Positions 1 through 10,122 of a stretch of DNA of 64,000 nucleotides are shown here, one piece after another; the first letter of the stretch is position 1, and each line of letters starts with the position of its first letter. The notes below the pieces were generated by a model that saw nothing but the letters and a program-made list of their open reading frames with translations, was not told where the DNA came from and did not search any database. The stretch is from Flavobacterium fluvii (GTDB lineage Bacteria; Bacteroidota; Bacteroidia; Flavobacteriales; Flavobacteriaceae): positions 274,112 through 338,111 of the forward strand of contig NZ_FQWB01000005.1 in assembly GCF_900129545.1 (NCBI RefSeq). The letters run 5' to 3'. A program made the position numbers and the translations under genes.

Positions 1-1123
<1,123 letters not shown>

Positions 1124-2191
1124 TTAATTTTCTGTTTCCAACCACATCATAAAAAGTTTATACCCAATTGTAAGTATGATGGCCCCGAGAAACAATCCGA
1201 TGAAACCGTTGAAAATAAATCCTCCGATGGCACCCAAAAATATCACGAGCATGGGTGCAGGTGCATTTCTTCCCAACAAAATGGGTTTTAAAACATTGTC
1301 TATCACAAGCGTTATCCCTATCCAAATAGCCAAAACTATGGAAGTTGTTGCATCGGAAACAGAAAACACATAAATGACAACCGGGATTGCGATTGGCCCT
1401 ATCCCAACCTGGATAATGGCCAGAATTAGACACAAAACCGTCCACAAACCAGCAAAAGGAACTCCTGCCATAAAAAAACCAAGACCTGCCATAGTCGTTT
1501 GAATGATGGCAACACCCAAAATTCCCTTAACCACGTTTCGAATGGTAAGCACCGATATTTCGGTAAAATTATCGGCGTTATCACCCACCAATTTTTTAAA
1601 AATTTTATGGGTCACCTCTGACGAAGAATCTGCATAAATCAATAAAACACCTGCAATAATTATGGAAACTATAAAAAACAACAGCCCTTTTCCAATACCT
1701 GCCAAGGCCAATAACAAGAAAGAACCATATTCTTTTATCTGATCGGAATATTTCACGATGGTTTCCTGCAAATTCTCCGATGCCAATTGCCAAAACTCAA
1801 CAATTGGTTTTGCAATGGTCGGCCAGTTTGCCGTACTTCCCCCTGGAGGCGGAATCAAAGGTTTGCCTGAATCAAACAATTCACGAAAGTGGTTGATTCC
1901 TTCGTAAAGAGAATACATGATCAATCCACTTGGAATTAAAATCAAACTCAACATAATCGAAATCAGCACTATACTCGCCAAAATATTCCTTCCCCTAAAA
2001 ATTTTAGATAAAAGAACATGGATGGGATAAATGGCAACGGCAATGACTATAGCCCAAATCAAGATTAAAATAAAGGGTCTCAAAATATCAAGACACCACA
2101 TCAACAGCAATGACAATACACCAAGCCGAATTAGAGTGTCAACTATTTTTTCGAAATTATATGAGCTAGAATTTGTGTTTTGGGATTCCAT
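1124..2191 (-). CDS. AI-2E family (PerM/TqsA-like) membrane transporter
   Basis: A 355-residue polytopic inner-membrane protein of the AI-2E transporter family (PF01594). The architecture fits the family: two N-terminal membrane segments (about residues 17-55), a third near 65-88, a long soluble stretch at about 90-150, then five further hydrophobic segments. The later conserved stretch NVLKPILLGRNAPAP (about residues 298-312) is a hallmark of the family. Members have been linked to autoinducer-2 export or to sodium/proton antiport and osmotolerance, and sequence alone does not decide the substrate. The gene stands alone, with katG about 450 bp downstream and the divergent sdaA upstream. The start is the ATG at 2191. 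Confidence 0.9.
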   Translation of the reverse strand: MESQNTNSSSYNFEKIVDTLIRLGVLSLLLMWCLDILRPFILILIWAIVIAVAIYPIHVLLSKIFRGRNILASIVLISIMLSLILIPSGLIMYSLYEGINHFRELFDSGKPLIPPPGGSTANWPTIAKPIVEFWQLASENLQETIVKYSDQIKEYGSFLLLALAGIGKGLLFFIVSIIIAGVLLIYADSSSEVTHKIFKKLVGDNADNFTEISVLTIRNVVKGILGVAIIQTTMAGLGFFMAGVPFAGLWTVLCLILAIIQVGIGPIAIPVVIYVFSVSDATTSIVLAIWIGITLVIDNVLKPILLGRNAPAPMLVIFLGAIGGFIFNGFIGLFLGAIILTIGYKLFMMWLETEN

Positions 2192-2310
2192 AAACGGCTG
2201 GTTTAGTTATATACTGAAGTAAATATATAAAAAACCGTTAAAAAAGGAAATACATAACTGAAAATTACCGAATAAGTCTTATTAAAATTCTTTTTGCATT
2301 TTCAATGCTT

Positions 2311-2318
2311 TATATTTG
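2311..2318 (+). promoter_or_regulatory. putative -7 promoter element for sdaA
   Basis: TATATTTG fits the Bacteroidota -7 consensus TAnnTTTG and lies 18 bp before the ATG at 2337. A TTTG at 2293-2296 could be the -33 element, although its 14-bp spacing is shorter than the usual 19-21. The element overlaps an upstream in-frame TTG (2316), which argues against using that TTG as the start. Confidence 0.45.
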
Positions 2319-2336
2319 TTCAACAAATTTTCTCTT

Positions 2337-3764
2337 ATGGAAGAATGTATCTCTGTTTTTGACATGTTAAAAATTGGCATCGGCCCTTCAAGTTCACACA
2401 CTCTTGGTCCGTGGCGTGCTGCCGAGCGTTTTCTGGCAGAATTGCGCAACGAAAACCTGATGTATTCCATCAACCGAATAAAAGTGGATTTATACGGTTC
2501 CCTTTCCTTGACCGGCAAAGGACACTCCACCGATTTGGCCATATTATTGGGTTTGAGCGGTCAAGATCCCGAAACCATTCCCATAGCAAACATTCCGAAA
2601 ATTGTAAAATCAATCCAGGACAACAACGAAATCATCCTCGGCAACGAAGTCACGATTCCTTTCCATTTTTTGGAAGACATTGTTTTCAACAAAAATTTTC
2701 TTCCATTTCACGCCAATGGGTTGTCTTTTACGGCCTACACTACCGATAAAAAAGAATACACCTCGACTTATTATTCCATCGGTGGTGGATTTGTCGTGGT
2801 GGAAGAACGCGTCAATGCCAAAAAGAAAATCGAGATAAAATGCGCCTTTCCATTCCCCATCAACAAAGCCGATGAACTTTTGAATTATACGATCCAGGAA
2901 AACAAGAAGATTTCGGAGATTGTGTATGAAAACGAAAAATCGATGCGTCCCGAAGCCGAAATTCACCACGAACTGATGCGAATTTGGAACACGATGCTCG
3001 AATGCATGTACATCGGTTGCCATTCCGAAGGGATTCTTCCCGGTGGTCTGCATGTTCGCCGCAGGGCTTTCGACATGCACCAACACCTCATCGGTTTGTC
3101 CAATTATGATTCGCCACAAACTTGGCTGGAACAAATTCGCTTGACGGAAGTGAAGTTTCGCCAAATCCTGAAATGGGTGAGTTGCTTTGCCTTGGCCGTA
3201 AACGAAGTAAATGCTTCCTTGGGTCGCGTGGTTACGGCTCCAACCAACGGAAGTGCCGGCGTTATTCCAGCCGTTTTAATGTATTATTTGGTTATCGAAA
3301 ATCACCAGGCCGGCGAAAAGGAAATCAAGCAATTCTTGATGGTGGCCAGCGAGATCGGCAGTATTTTCAAAAAAGGCTCCACCATTTCAGCGGCGATGGG
3401 CGGTTGCCAGGCAGAAATTGGCGTATCCTCGGCAATGGCTGCTGCGGCTTTGTGCGAATTGATGGGCGGAACTCCTGCACAAGTGTTGATGGCCGCAGAA
3501 ATCGCCATGGAGCACCATCTGGGTTTGACCTGTGATCCCATTGGCGGTTTGGTGCAAATTCCATGCATCGAAAGAAACACGATGGGTGCCATAAAAGCCA
3601 TTCATGCTGCCGAATTGGCCTTGGAAACAGACCCGAAAAACGCAAAAGTCCCTTTGGATAAAGTCATTGACACGATGTGGCAAACCGCCAAAGACATGAA
3701 CAACAAATACAAGGAAACTTCCGAAGGTGGTTTGGCCGTGGCCGTAAATATGTCGGATTGTTAA
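2337..3764 (+). CDS. sdaA: L-serine ammonia-lyase (iron-sulfur dependent)
   Basis: Deaminates L-serine to pyruvate and ammonia in the cytoplasm using a [4Fe-4S] cluster. The 475-residue protein is the single-chain form, with the beta domain first ([15 protein letters not shown] near the N terminus) and the alpha domain after it. Cluster-ligand candidates are the cysteines in GGCQAEIG and in [12 protein letters not shown], and [13 protein letters not shown] is the conserved substrate loop. I chose the ATG at 2337 rather than the in-frame TTG at 2316, because the TTG falls inside the likely promoter and family members begin [18 protein letters not shown]. A DUF2809 gene follows after 6 bp and is probably co-transcribed. 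Confidence 0.95.
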   Translation: MEECISVFDMLKIGIGPSSSHTLGPWRAAERFLAELRNENLMYSINRIKVDLYGSLSLTGKGHSTDLAILLGLSGQDPETIPIANIPKIVKSIQDNNEIILGNEVTIPFHFLEDIVFNKNFLPFHANGLSFTAYTTDKKEYTSTYYSIGGGFVVVEERVNAKKKIEIKCAFPFPINKADELLNYTIQENKKISEIVYENEKSMRPEAEIHHELMRIWNTMLECMYIGCHSEGILPGGLHVRRRAFDMHQHLIGLSNYDSPQTWLEQIRLTEVKFRQILKWVSCFALAVNEVNASLGRVVTAPTNGSAGVIPAVLMYYLVIENHQAGEKEIKQFLMVASEIGSIFKKGSTISAAMGGCQAEIGVSSAMAAAALCELMGGTPAQVLMAAEIAMEHHLGLTCDPIGGLVQIPCIERNTMGAIKAIHAAELALETDPKNAKVPLDKVIDTMWQTAKDMNNKYKETSEGGLAVAVNMSDC

Positions 3765-3770
3765 TTTATT

Positions 3771-4142
3771 ATGCTTAAAAACACTCGATTATCCTATTTC
3801 ATCCTAATCCTTTTTGTGATTGTATTGGGAATAACATCCCGAAAGATTGATGGCGTTCCACTTTTTTTTGGAGACACTTTATACGCCGTTATGGTTTATT
3901 TTGGTGTGCGAATGTTCTTCGTCAATTTAAACGTTAAAAAATCGGCACTACTTGCTTTGGCATTTTGTTTTGGCATTGAATTCCTTCAATTGTATAGAGC
4001 CGAATGGATGTTGGCCATCCGAAGAACGACCTTGGGACATTATGTCTTGGGGGAAGGCTTTCTCTGGAGTGATTTGGGGTTTTATACGCTTGGAGTTCTA
4101 ATGGCGTTTTCGATTGATTCCTATTTTATTAAAAAACAATAA
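3771..4142 (+). CDS. DUF2809 family small membrane protein
   Basis: A 123-residue integral membrane protein with about four hydrophobic segments (near residues 8-24, 28-52, 58-72 and 100-117). The pattern GITSRK, LPLFFGD-like segment, LYAVMVYFGVR and the conserved E-F-x-Q-L motif around FGIEFLQLYRAEW match the DUF2809 family (PF10990). No biochemical role is known for the family. It starts 6 bp after the sdaA stop, so translation in one operon is likely, but I see no functional reason to link it to serine catabolism. Confidence 0.8.
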   Translation: MLKNTRLSYFILILFVIVLGITSRKIDGVPLFFGDTLYAVMVYFGVRMFFVNLNVKKSALLALAFCFGIEFLQLYRAEWMLAIRRTTLGHYVLGEGFLWSDLGFYTLGVLMAFSIDSYFIKKQ

Positions 4143-4263
4143 TACCCTTCAATTAAATATTGTGGATTGTCAAAAAATGTTTTGCCGCAGTTTACAGTTT
4201 TAAATTCTTGATAATACCATTTAGGCCTTAAATTTACCGTGATAAAACAATTTAACTGTACGC

Positions 4264-4398
4264 GTCAGTTCGAGTGTTTTATTAAAAATGCGATAGCTTT
4301 TTTAATAAAATGTATCGAGAACCCTAACACTGTAAGCTTCTCGATACAATTTTGACAGTAAAGCTCTCGCATTACTGTTCAAAATCACTCGAAGAGAC
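4264..4398. repeat. 135-bp structured near-palindrome with three internal hairpins
   Basis: The outer arms GTCAGTTCGAGTG (4264-4276) and CACTCGAAGAGAC (4386-4398) pair at 11 of 13 positions. Three hairpins lie inside. The first has arms 4277-4288 and 4298-4310 with loop TGCGATAGC. The second is a perfect 11-bp stem, TGTATCGAGAA (4311-4321) with TTCTCGATACA (4338-4348). The third has arms 4350-4362 and 4372-4384 with loop GCTCTCGCA. The first and third loops are complementary at 8 of 9 positions, so the whole element is also one long inverted repeat. It lies between the convergent ends of the DUF2809 gene and kup. It could be a mobile palindromic element, an RNA or a bidirectional terminator; I saw no second copy in this window. 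Confidence 0.75.
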
Positions 4399-4471
4399 GG
4401 GGTATTATTTTATTACAGTAAAATCAAAAGTAAAATTGTATAAACTGCAAACTGCAACAGAACACTTACAC

Positions 4472-6406
4472 TTATTTTCTTTCCAATTCCAAGTTTACAA
4501 TGGGCTGATAAACAAACGGCACTTCTTCAATTTCCACATCGCTTTTGTCCAATCCAAAAGCTCTTGTGTCCGAAAGTGACCAATTTTTGAGCATATAATA
4601 AGAGTGCAGCAGCATACTGTCCTTGATCGTGAACTCATTTTCGACAGACAAGAATTTTTCCAAAATAATGAATTTAAAATCAGGTTCCGCATTGTATTTG
4701 GTAGAACCATCGGGGCGAATATGCAAATTCAATTCTTTGTTTTTGACCAAATTCTGGACAATTTTCTTGAAATACAACTCCACTTTCGGTTGAATCCTGA
4801 AACCAATGTTCAATACAATTTTGATTACTTTATCGTCCAACAATTCGAAAACTTCATAATTCAAGGTAAAAGGATCATTGGTTCTATTGATATGAAAAAA
4901 CCAGTAAACATCGGCTCTTTTGGGCTTTTTCGAAAAAATGGATTTCAATATTTTTTCTTCTATTTCATAATTTCTGTCCGCCTTCGACAAATAAATCAAA
5001 TGGGTGGCATACTTGGGAATACTGTCATCATTGCTCAATTCATCCAGTTTTTGGGTGTGTTCCACCAAATTGGTAAACTTCAAAAATCTATTATTGATTT
5101 TTCGGGCATAAAACCAAGTGTACATCGTCATGAAAATGAAAAGTTCAAAAAACAAGAACATCCATCGTTCCCTGATTTTTACGACATTTGCAATAAAAAA
5201 AGCGATTTCAACAATGACAAAAACAGTTATGATTAAGACTATCAAAATTCGATTCCATTTTTTGATGTAAATCAAATAATAATTTAAAAGAACAGTGGTC
5301 ATAAGCATCGCAATAGTTATGGAAAAACCATAAGCCGCCTCCATATTGGAAGAATTTTTAAAATATAAAATCATCAAAATACAGCCAATCCATAAAATTG
5401 TATTTATGGACGGAATATAGATTTGTCCTTTCAAATTGGTTGGATTTCTCATTCCGACACGTGGCCAAAAATTGAGCGACATTGCTTCATTTATCAACGT
5501 ATACGAACCACTTATCAAGGCTTGGGAAGCAATAATGGCAGCAAAAGTGGCAATAATTACTCCCGAAAGTAAAAACCATTGCGGCATAATGGTATAAAAA
5601 GGATTTCTTCCTTCAAGAAATGTATTTCCTTGGGTCATCAGCCAGGATGCTTGTCCTAAATAATTCACGACCAAAGCAATTTTGACAAAAATCCAGGTAA
5701 TCCTGATGTTGTTTTTTCCGCAATGTCCTAAATCAGAATACAAAGCTTCGGCTCCTGTTGTACATAAAAACACTGCTCCCAACAACCAAAAACCGTGTGG
5801 ATATTCGACCAATAATTCATAGCCATAAACAGGATTTAATGCTTTTAAAATAGAAGGATGTTCCAATATTTGGACAAATCCCAATATAAAAAGCATCGAA
5901 AACCAAACCACCATCGCGGGTCCAAAAAAGAAACCCACTTTTTGTGTTCCGAATCGTTGAAAAAAGAACAATGCCGATAAAATAACAATTACAATAGGAA
6001 GTATTGGAATCCCCGGAATTACATCTCCTAAACCTTCTACGGCTGAAGCCACGGAAATAGGTGGTGTAATAATTCCGTCTGCCAAAAGCGTTGTCGCTCC
6101 GAGAATTGTCGGGATGACCAATTTCCCTTTTCCAAATCGTTTTACCAATGCGTAAAGCGAAAAAACACCTCCTTCACCGTGATTATCCGCCGAAAGCGTC
6201 ATTAAAACATATTTGAAAGTGGTTTGGAAAGTAAGCGTCCAGAAAATACAGGAAATTCCACCATAGACTAATAATTCGGATATTTCTCTTTCGCCAATAA
6301 TGGCTTTCATTACATATAGTGGACTCGTTCCAATGTCTCCGTATATGATTCCCAATGCCACTAAAAGAGAGGCTGCTGTTACTTTTTGAATGACTGATTT
6401 ATTCAT
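4472..6406 (-). CDS. kup: KUP family potassium uptake protein
   Basis: Low-affinity K+ uptake system of the KUP/HAK/KT family, probably a proton symporter in the inner membrane. The 644-residue length is normal. The N terminus carries the signature GIIYGDIGTSPLYVMKAI, and DGIITPPISVASAVEG and GTTALLAD-like segments follow. About twelve hydrophobic segments occupy roughly residues 10-435, and a soluble domain of about 200 residues forms the C terminus. The gene lies downstream of a KdpE-like response regulator and a KdpD-like kinase on the same strand, about 110 bp after the regulator. That suggests, but does not prove, that this two-component system controls kup in place of the usual kdpFABC pump. 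The cytoplasmic tail ends just beside the palindromic element. Confidence 0.95.
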   Translation of the reverse strand: MNKSVIQKVTAASLLVALGIIYGDIGTSPLYVMKAIIGEREISELLVYGGISCIFWTLTFQTTFKYVLMTLSADNHGEGGVFSLYALVKRFGKGKLVIPTILGATTLLADGIITPPISVASAVEGLGDVIPGIPILPIVIVILSALFFFQRFGTQKVGFFFGPAMVVWFSMLFILGFVQILEHPSILKALNPVYGYELLVEYPHGFWLLGAVFLCTTGAEALYSDLGHCGKNNIRITWIFVKIALVVNYLGQASWLMTQGNTFLEGRNPFYTIMPQWFLLSGVIIATFAAIIASQALISGSYTLINEAMSLNFWPRVGMRNPTNLKGQIYIPSINTILWIGCILMILYFKNSSNMEAAYGFSITIAMLMTTVLLNYYLIYIKKWNRILIVLIITVFVIVEIAFFIANVVKIRERWMFLFFELFIFMTMYTWFYARKINNRFLKFTNLVEHTQKLDELSNDDSIPKYATHLIYLSKADRNYEIEEKILKSIFSKKPKRADVYWFFHINRTNDPFTLNYEVFELLDDKVIKIVLNIGFRIQPKVELYFKKIVQNLVKNKELNLHIRPDGSTKYNAEPDFKFIILEKFLSVENEFTIKDSMLLHSYYMLKNWSLSDTRAFGLDKSDVEIEEVPFVYQPIVNLELERK

Positions 6407-6518
6407 TTTATTTTAAATTTTGAATTGAATTTTAGATTATTTTTTGAGCATAGAAATCCTCTTCGCAATGATTTTGTGCATTACAATTGAAATTATTTTT
6501 TAAAGAATAGAGTGATTT

Positions 6519-7205
6519 TTAGCTCGTATTAAAGCGATAGCCCACACCCGATTCCGTGATTATAAATTTTGGACGGTTGGGGTCTTCTTCAATTTTTTTT
6601 CGAAGTTGTGCTACGAAAACTCGCAGGTATTGTGTTTGGTCGGAATAGCTGTTGCCCCAAACTTCTTTCAGCAAATAGTGATGCGTCAACACCCTGCCTT
6701 CATTCTTTACCAAAATGGAGAGCAGGTTGTATTCCGTTACCGTAAGCTTCAAAATTTCTTCTTTAAATTTCACGATCCTCGAAGTAAAATCAATCGAAAC
6801 ATTTCCAAAACTAACTATGGGTTCATTCTCTTTCTGGACTAAATTTCGCAAAGCAGTCCTGATTCTAGCCAACAATTCCTGTGTCCGAAATGGTTTGGTC
6901 AAATAATCATTGGCTCCATTATCAAGAGCTTTGACTATTTCTTCTTCGGTATTTTTTACCGTCAAAATGATGATTGGATTTTTAAACCATTCTCTCAATC
7001 GTTTCAAAACGACTTGTCCGTCTTCGTCGGGCAAACCCAGATCCAGAATAATCAAATCGGGTTGATGGTTGGCGACGGCCAATACTCCTTCTTTGGCATT
7101 TACGGCAAAAAAAGTCTTGTAACCATTGGAATCCAAAGTAATTTCAAGCAATTTTCGGATTTGAACTTCATCGTCAATGACTAATATTTCCGCTTGATTA
7201 TTCAT
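6519..7205 (-). CDS. KdpE-like response regulator (OmpR family)
   Basis: A 228-residue DNA-binding response regulator. The receiver domain (about residues 5-118) has the acidic pair Asp11-Asp12, the phosphoacceptor Asp55 in LIILDLGLPD, and the KPF motif with its conserved Lys. A winged-helix Trans_reg_C domain follows (about 130-226) and ends in ESGVGYRF. The sequence is closest to the KdpE subgroup as far as I can judge by eye. It overlaps the upstream histidine kinase gene by 8 bp, so the two are translationally coupled. Next downstream is kup, which makes a role in potassium homeostasis likely. No kdpFABC genes are visible. Confidence 0.88.
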   Translation of the reverse strand: MNNQAEILVIDDEVQIRKLLEITLDSNGYKTFFAVNAKEGVLAVANHQPDLIILDLGLPDEDGQVVLKRLREWFKNPIIILTVKNTEEEIVKALDNGANDYLTKPFRTQELLARIRTALRNLVQKENEPIVSFGNVSIDFTSRIVKFKEEILKLTVTEYNLLSILVKNEGRVLTHHYLLKEVWGNSYSDQTQYLRVFVAQLRKKIEEDPNRPKFIITESGVGYRFNTS

Positions 7206-8310
7206 TTGAAATTTCTTTAGTATTCATAACTAATGCCGGAAAACCTATCGTAAAAATAGAACCGCCTTCTTCCCTGTTTTCTAATGTTATTTGACCATTT
7301 TGCGCTTCTACAAATCCTTTTACAATAGACAAACCCAATCCTGTTCCTCCTGTTTTGGAATTTTGCAACCTGTAAAACTTGTCAAACACTTTGTCGATTT
7401 CTTCTTCCGGAAAACCGCTTCCGTCATCGGCAATAGTTATCAGGCAAGGCATAGATTTATCAGGATTGTACTCTAAATCAACATCTGGATTGTATTCGAT
7501 TTTCACTTCAATTTTCGCTCCTTTTGGTGTGTATTGCGAAGCATTGAAAACTAAATTGTAAATGATTTGCTCCGTCAAGCCATAATCCAATTTGAAAAGC
7601 GGTAAATTTTCATCCACATCGACCACAACTTTGTGAAAATGCAAGTCTTCTTTCAAATGATCGAGTACGTTGTATATCAATTCTTTCAAATCACACCAAT
7701 CCACTTTGGGTTGGACAACTCCCGATTCCAGTCTTGACATATTCAACAAATTCTCCACCTGATGATTCAATCTCAAGGAAGCTTTTTCAATTTCTAAATA
7801 CAATTGTTGCCTGTTTTTTTCAGAAATGTGAACCGTTTTACTTTGAATGGTATCAATGGCGCCCATAATAGCCGAAATTGGCGTGCGCAATTCGTGTGAC
7901 AAAGAATCCAGCAAAGCGTTGTACAATTTCATCGTATTGACCCTGACTTCTTTTATTTGCAATCTTTTTTCGGCTTTCCTTATTTTATGCGTCAGGACTC
8001 CATTGACAAGCGTAATCATAAAGAACAAAAACAATAATAAAGAATCATCAGGACTATTGATATGAAACGTATAATAAGGTTGTATAAAGAAGAAATTAAG
8101 TATCAATGCGCTTAAAACAGCACTCAATAATACGGGAAGAATATCTAATGACATAGCCAATAAAGAAACCACGACCAATAATAAATATCCCACCACTTTA
8201 TGATCCAAAAAATCTCGGGTAAGCAAACACAGTGAAGCCACAATACCAACTGATAGTAAACAAATCAAGTATTGATTCTTAATTTTTATATGACTTAAAA
8301 TACTTCTCAT
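7198..8310 (-). CDS. short KdpD-like sensor histidine kinase lacking the N-terminal KdpD/Usp part
   Basis: A 370-residue membrane kinase. Four hydrophobic segments at about residues 14-112 match the KdpD DUF4118 membrane domain. A HisKA domain follows with phosphoacceptor His139 in SLSHELRTPISA, then a HATPase with an N box near VFNASQYTPKG, DDGSGFP (G1) and GGTGLGLSIVKG (G2). Canonical KdpD is about 900 residues and has an N-terminal P-loop KdpD domain and a Usp domain; both are absent here, and the protein begins directly with the membrane region. It probably phosphorylates the overlapping KdpE-like regulator. The signal it senses cannot be read from the sequence. Confidence 0.88.
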   Translation of the reverse strand: MRSILSHIKIKNQYLICLLSVGIVASLCLLTRDFLDHKVVGYLLLVVVSLLAMSLDILPVLLSAVLSALILNFFFIQPYYTFHINSPDDSLLLFLFFMITLVNGVLTHKIRKAEKRLQIKEVRVNTMKLYNALLDSLSHELRTPISAIMGAIDTIQSKTVHISEKNRQQLYLEIEKASLRLNHQVENLLNMSRLESGVVQPKVDWCDLKELIYNVLDHLKEDLHFHKVVVDVDENLPLFKLDYGLTEQIIYNLVFNASQYTPKGAKIEVKIEYNPDVDLEYNPDKSMPCLITIADDGSGFPEEEIDKVFDKFYRLQNSKTGGTGLGLSIVKGFVEAQNGQITLENREEGGSIFTIGFPALVMNTKEISNE

Positions 8311-8331
8311 GACAATCTCTTATTAACAATA

Positions 8332-8339
8332 CAAAGTTA
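8332..8339 (-). promoter_or_regulatory. putative -7 promoter element for the kdpD/kdpE-like pair
   Basis: On the minus strand this reads TAACTTTG, a match to TAnnTTTG. It lies 21 bp before the ATG at 8310, which would give a short leader. No clear -33 TTTG was found at the usual spacing. Confidence 0.35.
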
Positions 8340-8476
8340 AATGATATGATGTAAGTATTTTATAATATAACTCGACTTGACATAAAGATTTCATAAAGAT
8401 TTTTTGATGCTTCGATTTCTATTTTAATTGATTAATTTTACAGCCTTAAATCAGAATTCTAAAATCACAAATCAGA

Positions 8477-9295
8477 ATGTCTACAGCAAAAAAAGATTAT
8501 AAAAGAATTACCACCAAGTCACTGATTGACATGAAAGCCAATGGAGAAAAAATTTCCATGCTCACGGCTTACGATTATTCGATGGCAAAAATTGTTGATG
8601 TCGCAGGTGTTGATGCCATATTGGTGGGCGATTCTGCTTCGAATGTAATGGCGGGTCACGAAACCACTTTGCCCATTACTTTAGACCAAATGATTTATCA
8701 CGCTTCCAGCGTAGTTCGTGCAGTTTCAAGAGCTTTGGTCGTTGTTGACTTACCTTTTGGAAGCTATCAATCCGATCCCAAAGAAGCCTTGCGTTCTGCC
8801 ATCAGAATCATGAAGGAAAGCGGTGGACACGCCGTGAAACTGGAAGGCGGAAGCGAAATAAAAGATTCCATCAAAAAAATATTGAATGCCGGAATTCCCG
8901 TTATGGGACATTTGGGATTGACGCCGCAATCTATTTATAAATTTGGAACCTACACCGTTCGTGCCAAAGAAGAAGAAGAAGCCGAAAAACTGATGAAAGA
9001 TGCCAAACTTTTGGAAAAACTAGGTTGTTTTGCCATAGTCATCGAAAAAGTTCCTGCCGAATTAGCCGAAAAAGTAGCCAAAAGCGTTTCGATTCCCATC
9101 ATCGGAATTGGTGCCGGCGGTGGCGTGGATGGACAGGTTTTGGTCATTCACGACATGTTGGGAATGAACAACGAATTCAGTCCCCGATTTTTGCGTCGTT
9201 ACATGAATTTATACGAAGGAATGACGACCGCAATTGGCCAGTATGTTGCCGACGTGAAGTCCACCGATTTTCCTAACGAGAAAGAGCAGTATTAA
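8477..9295 (+). CDS. panB: 3-methyl-2-oxobutanoate hydroxymethyltransferase
   Basis: First committed step of pantothenate (vitamin B5, CoA) synthesis: transfers a hydroxymethyl group from methylene-tetrahydrofolate to 2-oxoisovalerate to give ketopantoate. The 272-residue protein has the PanB motifs [34 protein letters not shown] (Mg2+ ligand region), [10 protein letters not shown] and GHLGLTPQS. The later [18 protein letters not shown] segment, with its catalytic Glu just before it in AIVIEKVP, is also present. It is cytoplasmic and decameric in known relatives. The ATG at 8477 is the only sensible start. Downstream on the same strand come a glycosyltransferase pair and an RluA-type synthase; in many relatives panB and rluA are direct neighbours. 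Confidence 0.96.
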   Translation: MSTAKKDYKRITTKSLIDMKANGEKISMLTAYDYSMAKIVDVAGVDAILVGDSASNVMAGHETTLPITLDQMIYHASSVVRAVSRALVVVDLPFGSYQSDPKEALRSAIRIMKESGGHAVKLEGGSEIKDSIKKILNAGIPVMGHLGLTPQSIYKFGTYTVRAKEEEEAEKLMKDAKLLEKLGCFAIVIEKVPAELAEKVAKSVSIPIIGIGAGGGVDGQVLVIHDMLGMNNEFSPRFLRRYMNLYEGMTTAIGQYVADVKSTDFPNEKEQY

Positions 9296-9348
9296 CTTTA
9301 ACAGAAGTCAGCATTTATTCCAAATTGTCTTTTTAACAAAACATTTAT

Positions 9349-10122
9349 ATGTCAACAGTTTTTAATACCAGTATTGTCATTCCGTGCTATAACGAAGAAA
9401 AAGGGATATCCAACAATGAATATTCCAATTTTTTGAACAACAATCCTGAGGCATTTATTTGTTTTGTAAATGACGGTTCCAAAGACAACACTCTTGGCGT
9501 TTTAAATGCTTTAAAAGAAAAACATCCTACCCAAATTGATGTGCTGTCCCTGAAAAAAAATTCCGGAAAAGCAGAAGCTGTCCGAGCTGGAATCAATTAT
9601 TGCAATACCAACTACAGACATCAATACATAGGTTATCTCGATGCCGATTTGGCAACAACCTTGGAAGAATTTATTGAGCTGCGCAATTATTTGCAAGGCG
9701 AAATTGTCTTCAGTTTTGGTTCCAGAATTCGTAAAATTGGTTCCACCATCAAACGGGAAAACAGCCGCTTTTTGATAGGAAGGGTCGTGGCTACTTTTAT
9801 TTCCAATATTCTGGACATCAAGGTTTACGACACCCAATGTGGATCCAAGCTTTTTACAAAAGAGATTTCGGAAATATTGTTTAAAAAGGAATTCATCTCC
9901 AGATGGTTGTTTGACGTGGAAATCTTCTTCCGAATGATTCATCTTTTCGGGAAAGAAAAAGCCATCAAAAAAATGATCGAAGTCCCCTTGAAATTATGGG
10001 TTGAAAAAGGAGATTCCAAAGTAAAATTCACTTACGGTATCAAACTCTGGTTTGACTTGTTTGAAATACAAAGAAAATACCAAAAAATAGCCCAAAATTT
10101 ATCCAATCCAAACTTGCAGTAA
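9349..10122 (+). CDS. family 2 glycosyltransferase, polyprenyl-phosphate hexose synthase type
   Basis: A 257-residue GT2 enzyme with a single GT-A domain. VNDGSKDNT (about residues 40-48) and the DxD motif in YLDADLATT (Asp98, Asp100) are the nucleotide-sugar and metal sites. DTQCGSKLF near residue 162 is typical of the ALG5/DPG-synthase-like branch, which loads a sugar onto polyprenyl phosphate. There are no strong C-terminal membrane segments, so the protein is probably peripheral. Its stop codon is directly followed by the ATG of a membrane glycosyltransferase that would use such a lipid-linked sugar as donor. Together they look like a two-gene cassette for adding one sugar to a lipid or protein on the periplasmic side. 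The exact sugar is unknown. Confidence 0.85.
   Translation: MSTVFNTSIVIPCYNEEKGISNNEYSNFLNNNPEAFICFVNDGSKDNTLGVLNALKEKHPTQIDVLSLKKNSGKAEAVRAGINYCNTNYRHQYIGYLDADLATTLEEFIELRNYLQGEIVFSFGSRIRKIGSTIKRENSRFLIGRVVATFISNILDIKVYDTQCGSKLFTKEISEILFKKEFISRWLFDVEIFFRMIHLFGKEKAIKKMIEVPLKLWVEKGDSKVKFTYGIKLWFDLFEIQRKYQKIAQNLSNPNLQ

Noticed and set aside
4352..4579. Plus-strand open frame over the palindromic element and the kup end
   Set aside because: Its first part is the palindrome and its end is antisense to kup; no motif, signal or plausible start.
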